Source: Raphanus sativus (taxonomy: Eukaryota > Streptophyta > Magnoliopsida > Brassicales > Brassicaceae). From it: a stretch of 64,000 bases of DNA. The position numbers and the translations under genes are program-made. The DNA lies in the NCBI RefSeq assembly GCF_000801105.2, contig NC_079518.1, forward strand, positions 24,222,800 through 24,286,799, written 5' to 3'. The notes under the pieces were generated by a model. The model saw only the letters and a program-made list of their open reading frames with translations. It ran no database searches and was not told where the DNA came from. Below, in pieces: positions 1 to 11,389 of the stretch; position 1 is the first letter of the stretch; each line of letters opens with the position of its first letter.

Positions 1-2105
1 TCGAAAACATTTTGGTTATCGACTGGAACATAACTTTGCGATCTCGCGTGATCTTCTGTGATTGAAGTCGAGAATATCTCGAGTAAACTGGGTATCAATT
101 AATTGTTAAGCAATAAACTGGACCTTATTTAAAACAAATACATAGCTTTTTAGAGTTTGGACCCATTAAAAAGATTAGCATGCGTTATGTAATTCAAAAT
201 TTGTCGTATATCAATACTAACATATAAATATAATGACTTAAGAGGCATGGATGTATATTTAAATTGTTCAGAACAGTATGCTTGGCTTATATCAATTATA
301 TAGTTTCGTATTTTAGTGTTGATAGCATTGAAATAATCTATCAAATTTTCATTACACCAATAGGCAATAGGTGAGACTAATATGAATAAGGGTCCATTAA
401 TATTGGTTTAACAGATTCACGTAGAAATAGGTGACGTATATATAAATGATAAGCTAGATATTAGGTAGTTTAGGTGGTCCTTAATTCATTTCCTAAACTA
501 CCCTTAATAAGTTTTAATTTTTAAGACAAATCTGATGGCACAAAAAGTAATATGTCAGGGAAGAGTAGGGGTAATTTCATAAAAGGGTTCCTGAATTAAT
601 AGTATTGATTTGTTTATAAAAGATACCTTTTACTTTTTATTGTATTATTTGTTAAGTAATAATGGTAAATTATAAATTTTAACAAAGTTAATTGTGTTTA
701 CTAAATTTATATTGTCTAAAATTTGTGAGAAATAATTAATCACAAAAATAAAATATTTATAATTAAAATTTAATATTTTATTAATATTTTTGGAAACTTT
801 AAAACATATATCTCTTAAAATAGAAAGAATAATTTTTTAAACTGCCCAAAGAATTATTTTTTTTTGGTCTGGCTTAAGGTCATCTCTGCATATAACAATA
901 TGAACTGTATAATCTTATGTCTGAAAAAAAAGTATGTCCATTATTTATAGTGTCTTTGATAAAACAAAAGGTTAAATTCAGATCTATTAAAGACACAGAC
1001 CTAACCCCCGAGTGGGGGTATAATCCACGGATCTTTTAATTCTTTCAAGCGCCACTAGACCATCACGACCGATTTCCATTATTTATTATTATAGTTAAAT
1101 TACCTAAATTCCAAAGCTTCTAATGGGAACATGTATATAACAGCCTAGTATAAAATTGACCATCGACTTCAAGTCTTTAACATAGTCCCTAATAAACACA
1201 GATTTATCCAACATAAACCTTTTCTTTTGAAAAATACATTTCTTTGTTTTTTCACATTTCATATTTACGTCAAAAGCGAAACAGAAACGGAAAGTTATTC
1301 ATAATTCAGTCGTGTTTTCGTCAAAAAACAGAACGGGAGTACATGACCAATACAAATCTAAAGGGAAAAAGGTTGTTAAAAAAATTAGAGATTATCTAAA
1401 GCTAAAATATTCTAATTAAATTTTCTCTAACGCTTCGAGAAATACCTTTTCTGCGTTTGTTCCCGATTACGTAATGTTATAGTATGATGCTGCAACGTGT
1501 AAAGAGGAAGAGCCAACAGCACAGCCACAAACAATCACATACCTTATCTTACTGTATTGGCCAACCAACCGAAAACAAAACAAAGCCATTCTTTTGTCAA
1601 CTGATACAAGTCTGATTAGTGGTTTCTTATCATGGTACTGTTTTTACAATCACCAGCCAAGAATGCAATAATAAATAGCATACCGAAAAATAACATTCTC
1701 ATCTTTCGAATCTCATCTTTCCTATACAGCCATATTTTTACCGTAACTTCTCACTTTTTCTATTTTACTATTTTCTGCTAATTGAAAATCACAGTTACAT
1801 TAAACATTTATGAAAAGGTGATTCAACACATTCACATCTCTTGCTGGTGAAAAGTATCTTCATATTTGATCAACAAAAACGTACTTAATTAATATAGTAA
1901 TATTACTACTTCAGAAATTTTAAGTGAACGAATCATTTATGTAAAGAAAATTCATCACTTTACATATTTAAGGGTTTATTTATTAAACAAACAGAAAAAT
2001 ACTAGTTTATATTTTACTTTATTCAGAAAATAATGTTTATGTCTGCATACTTTCCAATTAATCTGGCACAACCGGTGTCTGGTCTTCGACTCACGTCTTC
2101 TCCAG
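1..2105. other. AT-rich upstream region of the WD40 gene
   Basis: No convincing coding region is visible. The sequence is AT-rich with scattered homopolymers. A short GC-rich hairpin (five C, GAGT, five G) lies near 1004-1018 inside a segment that weakly resembles tRNA-derived repeats on the minus strand. The last few hundred bases probably hold the distal promoter of the WD40 gene. Confidence 0.5.
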
Positions 2106-2113
2106 CACGTGTC
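2106..2113 (+). promoter_or_regulatory. G-box/ABRE-like element
   Basis: The sequence CACGTGTC is a G-box core that also matches the ABRE class bound by bZIP factors. It lies about 50 bp upstream of a good TATA box and about 220 bp upstream of the chosen WD40 start codon. Function is inferred from motif and position only. Confidence 0.4.
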
Positions 2114-2159
2114 GGTCTTACACGTCTTAAGTTTTCCTACCTTTCTGCATACGATTCTG

Positions 2160-2167
2160 TATATATA
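2160..2167 (+). promoter_or_regulatory. TATA box of the WD40 gene
   Basis: A TATATATA run is followed by a C-rich pyrimidine stretch, as is common around plant transcription starts. It implies transcription from about 2190. That places the ATG at 2033 outside the transcript and supports translation from the ATG at 2327. Confidence 0.5.
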
Positions 2168-2326
2168 CCCCCACCCATCTCCTTCTACAATATCTCTCAA
2201 TTCTCATTAACGTTTCAAGTTTGTTACACCACTACTATTCACACGCGAAAAAAAAAAAATCGAACTTTCTCTTTTCTGTCCAACATAAATAATCAATCAA
2301 TTGTTTCTGTAATCTCGAAGAAAAGT

Positions 2327-3733
2327 ATGGCTATTCAAGATAACAGAAGTCACAACGATCATTACAGGAGGCTCACTTTCGCCTCTTTCTTGAAATCAGA
2401 TTCCCTCGACGCCGGCGAAGAAGCTTACCACACCGACGGCGAACACAACCACAGAGATAACAAAGACGCGATTAGCACCAACAGCGATTCTCAGCGTCCA
2501 AGCAACGCCTCAACCAGCGATTCATCATCCCCAATCTACCCACTCTCTCCATGGAACCAAACGTACTATCCACACAACGATAATACGTCGGCGTTTCCCT
2601 CTACTAATCAGTCACCCTGGAACCAATCTTGCTCTCCGTACCACAAATCGCCGTGGATTTACCAAACCAGAAACAGCGATTTCGAGGATGATCCAGACAA
2701 CGGTTTGGTCGGTACGATCGTGAGGCAAGAAGGACACGTGTACTCCCTTGCTGCTTCAGGGGATCTTCTCTTCACAGGATCCGACTCCAAGAACATTCGG
2801 GTCTGGAAAGATCTGAAAGATTTCTCCGGGTTTAAATCCACAAGCGGTTTTGTTAAAGCGATTGTGATAACCGGAGATAACCGGGTTTTCACCGGTCATC
2901 AAGACGGTAAGATCCGGGTCTGGAGAGGCTCCAAGAGAAACCCTGAGAGGTACTCAAGAGTCGGAAGCTTACCGACTCTGAAAGAGTTTCTCACCAAATC
3001 GGTAAACCCGAAAAACTACGTCGAAACTCGTCGCCGGAAAAACAAACTGAAGATCCGACATTTCGACGCCGTGTCTTGTCTGAGCGTAAACGAAGACCTC
3101 GGTTTGATATACTCCGGTTCGTGGGACAAGACTCTTAAAGTGTGGAGATTATCAGATTCGAAATGTCTAGAATCGATCGAGGCTCACGACGATGCGGTCA
3201 ACACGGTGGTCGTCGGATTTGACGATTTGGTATTCACTGGGTCAGCCGACGGAACGTTGAAAGTTTGGAAACGTGAGCTCCAAGGAAAAGAGACCAAGCA
3301 TGTTTTGGTCCACGTGTTGATGAAACAAGAGAGCGCTGTAACGGCGTTAGCCGTTAATTTAAACGACGCTGTGGTTTACTGCGGATCATCTGACGGTTCC
3401 GTTAACTTCTGGGAACGGAAAAAATATTTAACTCACGGCGGGACTATTCACGGCCACAGAATGGCGGTGCTATGTCTCACCTCCGCCGGGAGTTTGTTGT
3501 TGAGCGGCGGAGCTGATAAGAATATCTGCGTTTGGAGGAGAAACGGCGACGGAACGCACACGTGTCTTTCTGTTTTGATGGATCACGACGGACCTGTTAA
3601 GTGTTTAACGGCGGTGGAAGAAGCAGAGGACGAGGTTGACGACGGTGATAAAGCAGATAAACGGTGGATAGTGTACAGTGGGAGTTTAGACAAATCGGTG
3701 AAAGTGTGGCGCGTGACGGATTACGCGTCTTAA
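2327..3733 (+). CDS. WD40 repeat protein (AT1G49450 / JINGUBANG-like family)
   Basis: Single-exon gene of 468 residues, starting [10 protein letters not shown]. The reading frame stays open upstream to an ATG at 2033, but a TATA box at 2160 and low-complexity sequence make 2327 the better start. Residues 1-130 are polar and Ser/Asn/Asp-rich and carry three SPW motifs (about 74, 97 and 108). From about residue 136 there are seven WD40 blades, each ending in a variant of GS.D..I.VW (IRVW, IRVW, LKVW, LKVW, VNFW, ICVW, VKVW), enough for one complete propeller. A basic insert ([12 protein letters not shown]) lies between blades 2 and 3. The family is plant-specific; the Arabidopsis relative JINGUBANG limits pollen germination and interacts with a TCP factor. 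Whether this copy does so is unknown. Length and position fit AT1G49450, recalled rather than searched. It is probably a cytosolic or nuclear scaffold. Confidence 0.93.
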   Translation: MAIQDNRSHNDHYRRLTFASFLKSDSLDAGEEAYHTDGEHNHRDNKDAISTNSDSQRPSNASTSDSSSPIYPLSPWNQTYYPHNDNTSAFPSTNQSPWNQSCSPYHKSPWIYQTRNSDFEDDPDNGLVGTIVRQEGHVYSLAASGDLLFTGSDSKNIRVWKDLKDFSGFKSTSGFVKAIVITGDNRVFTGHQDGKIRVWRGSKRNPERYSRVGSLPTLKEFLTKSVNPKNYVETRRRKNKLKIRHFDAVSCLSVNEDLGLIYSGSWDKTLKVWRLSDSKCLESIEAHDDAVNTVVVGFDDLVFTGSADGTLKVWKRELQGKETKHVLVHVLMKQESAVTALAVNLNDAVVYCGSSDGSVNFWERKKYLTHGGTIHGHRMAVLCLTSAGSLLLSGGADKNICVWRRNGDGTHTCLSVLMDHDGPVKCLTAVEEAEDEVDDGDKADKRWIVYSGSLDKSVKVWRVTDYAS

Positions 3734-4916
3734 TTATTGACCGTTTAGGTCAACAGCAGCGCGTAAAGGTTTGGAGAGCGTGATGGAATGTTTAGGCAGC
3801 GCATTCCCATGTGATTATTGCTCTTTGTCGTAAACTGGAATTGATTGGGAGGCAAATAGGTATATCTTGGTACAAGTGATGGGCCAATAATAAACTGACA
3901 CGTCAAATGAATTTGTCTTTTCTTGTGAAGTTTGATAAAGTCGTGTCCCCTTTTGTTGTCTAGATTCTTTCTCTGTAGTATGTACATATTTAAATCATGT
4001 GTTACCACAAGAAGAAAGAAGGTAGAGAAAGAAAGGAAAGAAAGATTCCGATACAATTAAAAAATAGAAAAAAATAAATATAACTTGTTTGTATATATTT
4101 ATTGGATCATATGTTTGTGTATGGTTGGTTCCCATTGTTGAATGAATTCCACCTTTTTATACTTGTTTTCTTTATTTTATTTTGGAAACTGTAATATGAC
4201 ACTGCAACTGGAGATTTTGTAATACTTAAGGTCGATATGTTAGTTCGGATTGCTGAAAATGAGTGACCTTTTTGTGTAAAATATGACATTTTATTGTCGA
4301 TGAACATACGTAACGCAACCGTTAACTGTCTAGCCTTTTTAATTTTTATATGATTCATGCATATATATCTAATATCTTGTTTGTTTTGACTGGATTTTAT
4401 TGTTCAAGCATTGGTTTCTTCTCTAATTAGAATAATTACGAGATATGGTCTAAGAATCATTTGTATGACTATTGTCTTTGTATGTGATTGTTCTTATTTA
4501 TTGGCATTTTTGTATGATTAAAAATCTTGTAAAATTATAAGGAAACATTTTCTTTTGTCTGCAGTTTTGCCGAATATCTCTGAAATATCTAAAGTAAATT
4601 TGATAATCTCCTCCCTATATATTAATTCTGTTTCTTAAATTTTGTTCACTTTTCGCAAACATCACATGTTTTCCTCGGAACACACACGAGTGTCAAATAC
4701 TAACTTCACCAAAACTGATCCTAAACATGTACATACTAAATAAATAAATAACAATAAATCCAAGTTTTCTGTTAGAAAAATTTGGATATCCTTATCATGA
4801 CATACAACCACTCTAGTTTGGATGGAGCTACTATATTCATTTGGGGTTAGTACTTCTGCAATTCTCTTGCTTAAACTAGATTAGTACAACTGCTTGTTAA
4901 ATGGAATAAGATTTGA
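3734..4916. other. Intergenic, 3' side of the WD40 gene
   Basis: AT-rich sequence holding the 3' untranslated region of the WD40 gene. No conserved ORF or clear repeat structure was seen up to the TIR element starting at 4917. Confidence 0.5.
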
Positions 4917-6467
4917 CCAATATTTTAAGAACCGGACCGGCCTGTCCGACCAGTCGGACCGCGACATGCTCTTCTAACAGGTTATGGACTGTATTAAAAA
5001 CAATATTTGAGTTAGATCGACAAATTCGGTAAAAACTCGGCTAAACTCGGTAAAATCGGTGACCTAGTTCAATATTAAAACCTGGTTTTCTCAAATTCAA
5101 GTTAACTTTTTCTTTAAAAAATTGAAAATTTAAGGATATTTCATTAAAAATCATATTTTCAAAAATATTTTTCTACTCATTATATTTTTATACTATATTT
5201 TAAATTTTCATTTATTTATGTATCAATTTTAGTTAGAATATAGGAGTAATATAATTTTTTTTTATATAATTATACATATATACTAAGTTAAGATCCGCTC
5301 CTCGCGCGGAATAAATATTGTATATATACGTACTATTATATATTTATCTTCTTTTAAATACTATAAAATGAAAAAATATATATATTAAATAACTGAAAAA
5401 TAATTGACTATTACGTATATAATTAAATTGGTATGGACATATAAATAAAACAGTCTTTGTTGTTTTTTTACAATCATTTTATGGTAATTAAATTCAAAAA
5501 AATATTTTTATCTATTTTATATGATATATAATTAAACATAAATGATATTAACATTGATGTATATATATTTTCAATATTACTATTTATTAAATACATTTTC
5601 CTATTTATATGGTTTTATGATTATTTGTATTTTTATAACAAAATATTTAAATCATTGATTACTAACTTTTCAATATGGAATTTTAATATTTTTAATAATT
5701 TATAATTAATTTTTAAATCAATAAAAAATTTGAAACTGATAAATTCATAGTATTTGTTCAATGCAAATTTTGAAATTTAAATATTTATGCATTTTATATA
5801 ATATATAGTTTACTTAAATGATATTAATATATATTTATTTAATATAATATTTAGTGAATAAGACTTCTTATTCATATAATTTTACGAACATTTGTATCTT
5901 ATTATATATAAAAATGAAACAATTAAAAAAAATAAAGGGAGATTATTAAAAGTTTTATTAGTTTATAGTCATTTTTTAAAATTCAAAATATAACATATAC
6001 ATAAAATATAATTTTTTATATGATTAATAAGATTGTTTAATTATTTTAACAGTAAAAAATAAAATAAAAATGATAGAGGTTGTATAAATTGTTACTTCTT
6101 TATTATTTAAAATCAAAATTATCATATATATTTTGATCAGAGATTAGGTAATTCTATATCTTCTATTTAAGAAAAGAATGAAGAATTTTTTTACATTAAT
6201 AATTAATTATAAGATTAGTTTAGTGAAAACTATACTATATGTTTAGATTAACAACTTATTTTTTTTAAATTCTGAAAATCATTTTCGTGATGACATGTGT
6301 CATGGTTCAAAGGTTGTAATGTTTCTATTTTAATAAATAAGGGACATTTAATTAATTAATTTATAATTATATTAAAATTTAAAATTCGGCGTACCAGTTG
6401 GACCAGTCCGACCAGTGACCCAGTTACAGTGGCAAGTGAATGTCTGATCCGGTTTTCAAAACGTTGG
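4917..6467. mobile_element. TIR DNA transposon remnant, about 1.55 kb, non-coding
   Basis: The left end reads CCAATATTTTAAGAACCGGA. The reverse complement of the right end reads CCAACGTTTTGAAAACCGGA, an inverted repeat of 20 bp with four mismatches. Both ends continue into GC-rich stretches built from CCGGACC, GTCCGACC and CAGTCGGACC words, while the interior is extremely AT-rich and non-coding. A segment near 5290-5320 (AAGATCCGCTCCTCGCGCGG) resembles the hairpin end of Brassicaceae Helitrons and may be a nested remnant. No clean target duplication was found, so the superfamily is undecided. Confidence 0.55.
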
Positions 6468-6657
6468 AGACGACAGTCGATATGGCTTAGGTAGTTAGGT
6501 CACAATCATAAACGAACACTGTGGAAGTAATGAAACTGCTGTACTAAATTTATAGTTAATACAGTTGTGAATAACAAACCATCCCTGGTTACTATTTATC
6601 ATATGGAAAAATAATGTAATTACATAGTTTTAAGTTTTTCTTTACGTCTATCTATAC

Positions 6658-6811
6658 CAGTGGCGGAGCCAGCAAAAATATTTACCGAGGTCAAGTTTAG
6701 AGTTCATATGTATTACATATGGGTCAATAAGTCTTTTACTATATTTTCTCTGTTTTCTCAATGAAAACACATGTAATAAAAATTCCTTAACCTTAACTAC
6801 CTCTGTCACTG
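6658..6811. mobile_element. hAT-like MITE, 154 bp
   Basis: The left end is CAGTGGCGGAGCCAG. The reverse complement of the right end is CAGTGACAGAGGTAG. The flanking 8-mers are ATCTATAC (6650-6657) and ATTTATAC (6812-6819), an 8-bp target duplication with one mismatch, as expected for hAT elements. There is no coding capacity. Confidence 0.65.
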
Positions 6812-7570
6812 ATTTATACTATCAAAGCAAAATTTCTATTAAGGTTATGCTCATAATTTTCTGAAGTATTTACAACGGTATACCACTGCTTTTTGTTTTT
6901 TTTTTAAAATTTATTTCGGTCTGAATAACCAACGAGAACCAAGACTATTTATGACCAATAAGATTGTTTATACCACAAAGTCAATTGAAAAGCAAACCTA
7001 TCTAAAAACGCCTGGACAACGGCTATAGCCACAAGAGTTTTTAAGGGTTTGAGATTGGTCAATGAATTTTGAGTTTCTTCACATATTTAAGGGTTATTCA
7101 AGATTTTGTGGTAAATCGGTGGGGGACGATGGTGTTTATTCATCAAATCTTTGGTGTTTTTGGTTTCGACTTGATTGGTTGCAAAAAGAATATTGGGAAA
7201 TATAGGATTCAAATAGGCCGGGGAAAAATATTGTGGTTTGTTTTTCCTCTTTGTAGAGGTTTGTGTGCCTGATATATGCAGTTTTGTGCACTTTGGTTTC
7301 CTTTTATTGAGTTTGATTTTCTTAAAAATAGACTACACTGCTTTTGATTTGATTGGATATGCACTTTGGTTTCTTTTTATTGAGTTTGATTTTCTTAAAA
7401 ATAGACTACGCTGCTTTTGATTTGATTGGGTATGATTGGATACTTGGCTTGGTAATAAGGCTGATTACATTGGTGATGCTGGGAAAGTAAGAAATTGTGG
7501 TTTTCCGTTCCTAGAAACAAGAACCCATAAGAGCATGGTCATGGATTTGAGGTTATGGTTTAAGTAAGGG
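6812..7570. other. Intergenic with a 73-bp tandem duplication
   Basis: No supported gene; the short open frames here have no recognisable domain. Two nearly identical 73-bp copies lie in tandem (7287-7359 and 7360-7432), each starting TGCACTTTGGTTTC and ending in a TTGATTTGATTGG word, followed by a partial third copy. Confidence 0.5.
7287..7432. repeat. Tandem duplication, 2 x 73 bp
   Basis: The second copy follows the first directly with only a few substitutions, which indicates a recent event. The unit is AT-rich and T-strand biased. No function is evident. Confidence 0.75.
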
Positions 7571-7744
7571 CAGGACCGGCCCTGAAATTTTGGAAGCTGA
7601 AGACAAGTAACAAAAGAATTTAAAAATTTGGGGGCTTAAATTTTTTTTTTTACAAATTTGGGGGCCTATATCTATATAAAATTTTCAAAAAAATTGGAAG
7701 CTTGAAGCAAATGTTTCATTAGGCTTGGCCTAGGGCCGGCCCTG
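7571..7744. mobile_element. hAT-like MITE with CAGGGCCGGCCCT ends, 174 bp
   Basis: The left end is CAGGACCGGCCCTG; the right end is the inverted CAGGGCCGGCCCT. The flanks AGTAAGGG (7563-7570) and AATAAGGG (7745-7752) form an 8-bp target duplication with one mismatch, typical of hAT. The interior holds two TTTGGGGGCYT words and is non-coding. Confidence 0.7.
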
Positions 7745-8690
7745 AATAAGGGGGTGGGAGGGGGGTAAATTTACAGTGTCTATCATAACGGCTTTGCGGT
7801 TATTCTCATACAATTGAGTCAAGCAAAAAGTGATCTTTTGATGATTGGAAGTATAGAATAGCATCATATTTACGCTTAAACAAGGGTCATGTAACATATG
7901 TTGCAAAATGGATTACAAGAGAGATGTCTAATTTCTCATTTGCTTTCTGATATGAGTGTTTTTGTGTGGACTCATTTTAGAAAAGAAAAGAAATGTTTTA
8001 CGCACTGTAAGAAAGGATTACAAGAGACAGGTCTAATTTCTCATTTGGTTTCTGATATGAGTGTTTTTGTGTGGACTCATTCTAGAAAGAAAAGAAATGT
8101 TTTACACATTGTAAGAGAGACTGTAATGGAAAACAAGATTGAACACTTCTGAAAATTTGGGACTTTTATATTTTGGTTGTTGATTAATATAAACATCAAT
8201 ACTAGATCTGTCACATATTTATAAGTACTATAAAATATTAAAAACTAAAAAGAGAACTAAATGAATTTTATTTTACACCGAGTAATAGTTACGTCAATCT
8301 TAAAAAATAATAAAGTAGAACTAAAACAATGTTTATTTTTCAAAAATTATATGAGGATAAATTTATAACTTTATAAATCATTTTTCAACATAGTTATATT
8401 TTAAAAACATAAACAATCAACAAAACTATCAATCAACAAAATATAACCATATTAGATAAACAAATATTAAAATACATACTCTTATAGTTTAAACAAATAT
8501 TTGTAATTTCAAAATGATATTTAGAAAAAAAAAATCCCGCGCTTAGTATACTTTAAAGGAAATCGGAATATCCACAGTTACTTTTCTAAACAAAAAAAAA
8601 ATTCCACAGTTACCAACTAATAAATTTAGGGAAAAAAATTTACTTGTCGACATTCGAGAATTTGAACATTGTTAGTGACATTTTCATTCA
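7745..8690. other. Intergenic with a 105-bp tandem duplication
   Basis: Two 105-bp copies (7911-8015 and 8016-8120) lie in tandem and keep the same open frame, but no domain is recognisable and the frame starts arbitrarily. The rest is AT-rich. A CCCGCGC half-hairpin near 8535 may be a decayed Helitron end. Confidence 0.5.
7911..8120. repeat. Tandem duplication, 2 x 105 bp
   Basis: Each copy begins GGATTACAAGAGA and contains GATATGAGTGTTTTTGTGTG. The period is a multiple of three, so a 35-codon frame is repeated as well, most likely by chance. Confidence 0.75.
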
Positions 8691-8692
8691 AA

Positions 8693-8777
8693 CCGACCTT
8701 AGCTCAGTTGGTAGAGCGGAAGACTGTAGTGTTTGCAGATAATCTTTAGGTCGCTGGTTCGATTCCGGCAGGTCGGA
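8693..8777 (+). tRNA. tRNA-Tyr (GTA) with a 12-nt intron
   Basis: The cloverleaf folds fully. The acceptor stem CCGACCT (8693-8699) pairs with AGGTCGG (8770-8776), with discriminator A at 8777. The D-stem GCTC/GAGC is at 8702-8717. The anticodon stem GAAGA pairs with TCTTT, with one G-U. The anticodon GTA is at 8726-8728. The T-arm is GCTGG-TTCGATT-CCGGC at 8753-8769. A 12-nt intron (8730-8741) follows position 37, the canonical site; nuclear tRNA-Tyr genes of plants carry an intron there. A T-run just downstream can end Pol III transcription, and the internal A and B boxes are intact. It should be functional and supplies Tyr-tRNA for UAC/UAU codons. Confidence 0.93.
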
Positions 8778-10014
8778 TTTTTTATTTATTTTTAACGTTT
8801 TTAGGGCCCGTGAGAAGAAGAATCCCAAGAACTCCTTTTGTTTTGTTTTACATCATTTTCCTTGGAAAGCCCATAAATAAAGAGATCAGGCCCAGACATG
8901 TAGATAACCACCCAATTTATTATACTGATTACTAACCACTAATACTAAGTATTTTGTTGCTCTACAATTTGTTTTTTTTCTTGGCTCTACAATTTGTTTG
9001 AGCTTTATTTGGTCTACAAATTAAACCATCATTTGATTTGATTTGTTTTGTTTTCTTTTCATTTTGGTAGTAAATGCCTAAATGGATTCATCGTAATTTC
9101 CATTTTCTGACTAAGTGGAATCACTCTTTAGTTTCCACTTAGAGTGGATGGAGTGTGACCCAAATCTATCTTCAATAGTTTATTGACTCTTACTTTTCTT
9201 GGGTCCTAATCTTAAAGTTAGGTCAATTTATTCATTATTCTTAATTTATATTACATCAAAAGAGGAAAATTTGAAGTCCAGAGACACTATCATATAAAAT
9301 ATTTAGCACTTTGATCTTAGTAATTCAAATCGAATATTTGGTCGTTTTGTAATATTTATAGAAGACATGTTACATTTTCAAATGGTAGTGCCATACCTAA
9401 ATAAACATAGTTGAAGCATCTTTAAAAAAAAAAACTTAGGTTGAGACAATCCTTCTAACCAATTGAATTAATCATATCCAAGCATAGGTGAATCTAATAT
9501 TTTGGTAACTCTATATTAAAAGAAGTCACATTCGACTTTGCATCTCTAAAACTTCGTGTCAATTATTAAGTGCATGCACGAACCTTTGCATCACTATCCT
9601 ATACATATTAAAGTTTATATCTTTTGAAAAATCAAAAGTTTAAAATAGGAAAAATAAAGTGAACCTGTAAATGAATAAGATTACTCTACGTTTTGATAAG
9701 AAAATATACTCTACGTACCCATATTTCATTTTTAAGTTACGTTTATCATTTGATTAACCTTTTGTGTCAATATATATGTATACCTTGGTTTATGGCCTAA
9801 GAGATACAATGAAGACTTGATTTATAGGAGGTATGGGAGTACGTTTCTTTCTCACAATTCATTTGCTTCTTGATTCATAGGTATGGGAGTACACTACTTT
9901 TTTCACAATTTAAAACTATTACGTATTGGCAAAGCCACTTTTTCTGCTTCTTTTTCCTCAACTTTTAATTTAGTGGTATATTCCACCACGCAACCATATA
10001 AGATACCTCATCTG
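8778..10014. other. Intergenic, upstream of the DUF716 gene
   Basis: No gene seen. The sequence is AT-rich and contains the distal promoter of the DUF716 gene. A short direct repeat around GGTATGGGAGTAC (about 9830 and 9881) followed by CACAATT marks a roughly 52-bp tandem duplication about 220 bp before the start codon. Confidence 0.45.
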
Positions 10015-10021
10015 TATATAA
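10015..10021 (+). promoter_or_regulatory. TATA box of the DUF716 gene
   Basis: TATATAA lies about 85 bp upstream of the start codon and is followed by an A/C-rich leader (ACAAAATTAATAACAACAAG) typical of plant 5' untranslated regions. Confidence 0.55.
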
Positions 10022-10103
10022 AGACATGTATCTTAACAAAAACATCATTCAACACCATAACCAACAAAATTAATAACAACAAGATAAACTAAAAAACATT
10101 AGA

Positions 10104-11003
10104 ATGGGAACGTTTCTAGGACACTTTGTGCCTGGTCTCTCACTTGCACTTCTTGGTCTTTGGCATCTCTTCAACACCATAAGATCTTACTGTCTTAAAG
10201 GCCCTGAAACTTTCTCTGCCAAGTTCTGGTTCCCTTTCCCTAAACTCAAACATCTCGAGCTTGTCTTGATCCTTTTCTTCTCCTTCTTCGCCATCATTCT
10301 CTTAACTATAGACTTCCCTGATTTCAATTTCTCCTCTTTCAAGCCAGACAACCTAGAACATGCTTCCATGTTCCTACACCTCATTATCTTCGCATGTTTC
10401 GCTCTCTTTTGCGAGCTAACCCTTTGCTCAGATCTCTTCTCCGGTATAATAGGGATCCTCTCTGCTTCTGTCTTTGCACAAGAACTCTTCCTCCTTCATT
10501 TCCACTCCACTGATCACTTAGGTCTTGAAGGTCACTACCATTTCCTTCTCCAGCTCATCGCTTTTGTCTCCTTCTCCTCGGCTCTAGCTTCTGCTTCTTT
10601 TCCGAAGTCATTTTCTGCAGCACTAGTCCTCTCGGTTTCTGTTATGTTTCAAGGATGCTGGTTCTTGAACATGGGTTTCATGCTTTGGGTCCCAAAGTAT
10701 GTTCCTAGAGGTTGCGTAAGCAACACGACAGCATCTGATAACAGAAGCGTTGTTCATGGTAGTGCGGTAGCTTGTGAGTCTCCTGGCGCTGAGGTTCGAG
10801 CAAAGGCCCTAGCGAATCTTCAGTTTAGTTGGATTTTGTCAGCTGTATTGATCACTACTTGTGCCTTATGCTTCAAGTTTTCTGGCAAAGTTGTGTTGCC
10901 TAAGAATAGGTCGTCCTCGGAGTACGAGCGTCTTTGTCGACAAGGAAGTGATCGCTCTCCAGCCTTGAAGGTGGAAGTACCGGCTAGTTCCGATCAACAA
11001 TAG
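10104..11003 (+). CDS. TMEM45/DUF716 family membrane protein (AT1G49470-like)
   Basis: Intronless gene of 299 residues. The sequence is strongly hydrophobic with about seven membrane segments, at roughly residues 6-26, 48-70, 85-106, 108-132, 143-163, 166-192 and 235-258. The segment LHFHSTDHLGLEGHYH around residues 131-147 is the His-rich signature of the TMEM45/DUF716 family, and the N-terminal GHFVPGLSLALLGLWHLFN is also characteristic. The C-terminal 40 residues are polar and probably cytosolic. Biochemical function is unknown; plant members have been linked to stress and virus responses, which is family knowledge and not visible here. The start is the first ATG after a TATA box and an A-rich leader. 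Position next to the WD40 gene fits recalled Arabidopsis order (AT1G49450, AT1G49470). Confidence 0.92.
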   Translation: MGTFLGHFVPGLSLALLGLWHLFNTIRSYCLKGPETFSAKFWFPFPKLKHLELVLILFFSFFAIILLTIDFPDFNFSSFKPDNLEHASMFLHLIIFACFALFCELTLCSDLFSGIIGILSASVFAQELFLLHFHSTDHLGLEGHYHFLLQLIAFVSFSSALASASFPKSFSAALVLSVSVMFQGCWFLNMGFMLWVPKYVPRGCVSNTTASDNRSVVHGSAVACESPGAEVRAKALANLQFSWILSAVLITTCALCFKFSGKVVLPKNRSSSEYERLCRQGSDRSPALKVEVPASSDQQ

Positions 11004-11112
11004 ATTTTCCTTACTTTGCTATTTTAATATGATAATATGATGTATAATGCATGTGGATACACAAACAATAAGACCAAATATTGACATAATTTACAAGAAG
11101 CAGAAGAGTGAC

Positions 11113-11361
11113 ACCATCTCCAATCTATTTGTAGAGAATTTATATAATATAGATGGAGTTTTCTCTAATGTATTTTCTTATAATAGCATAAGTTTAAAAT
11201 ATACAGTAAAATAATAGAAACTGCAATTTCTTCTTTTCTAAATATAGAAGAAAAAATAGTAATCACTAGTTTAGAATAAAAAATAGCAATATGAGTTGGA
11301 GTGACGTTGCTTCTACCTAAATTATTATAGAAACAAAAATAATAGTGAGTTGGAGATGCTT
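11113..11361. mobile_element. Tourist-like (Harbinger) MITE
   Basis: The ends share the CATCTCCAA word in inverted orientation (CACCATCTCC on the left; reverse complement of the right end AAGCATCTCC). The flanking triplets TGA and TAA could be a decayed 3-bp target duplication. Ends are similar to those of the element at 12226-13074. Non-coding. Confidence 0.5.
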
Positions 11362-11389
11362 TAAAATTATGACCATATGTAGAACCAGT

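Noticed and set aside
975..1085. Possible SINE or tRNA-like sequence on the minus strand (TGGTCTAGTGG)
   Set aside because: Only an A-box-like word is present; no convincing B box, tail or target duplication.
2033..2326. 98-codon N-terminal extension of the WD40 protein
   Set aside because: A TATA box at 2160 lies inside it, its composition is leader-like with a long A run, and the family normally starts at the MAIQDN-type methionine.
5281..6160. Helitron with hairpin AAGATCCGCTCCTCGCGCGG
   Set aside because: The hairpin is imperfect, the terminal CTRR is not present at the expected place and no 5' TC end could be fixed.
7069..7420. Small hydrophobic proteins
   Set aside because: Phe/Leu-rich frames come from T-rich sequence and the tandem duplication; no start context or conserved motif.
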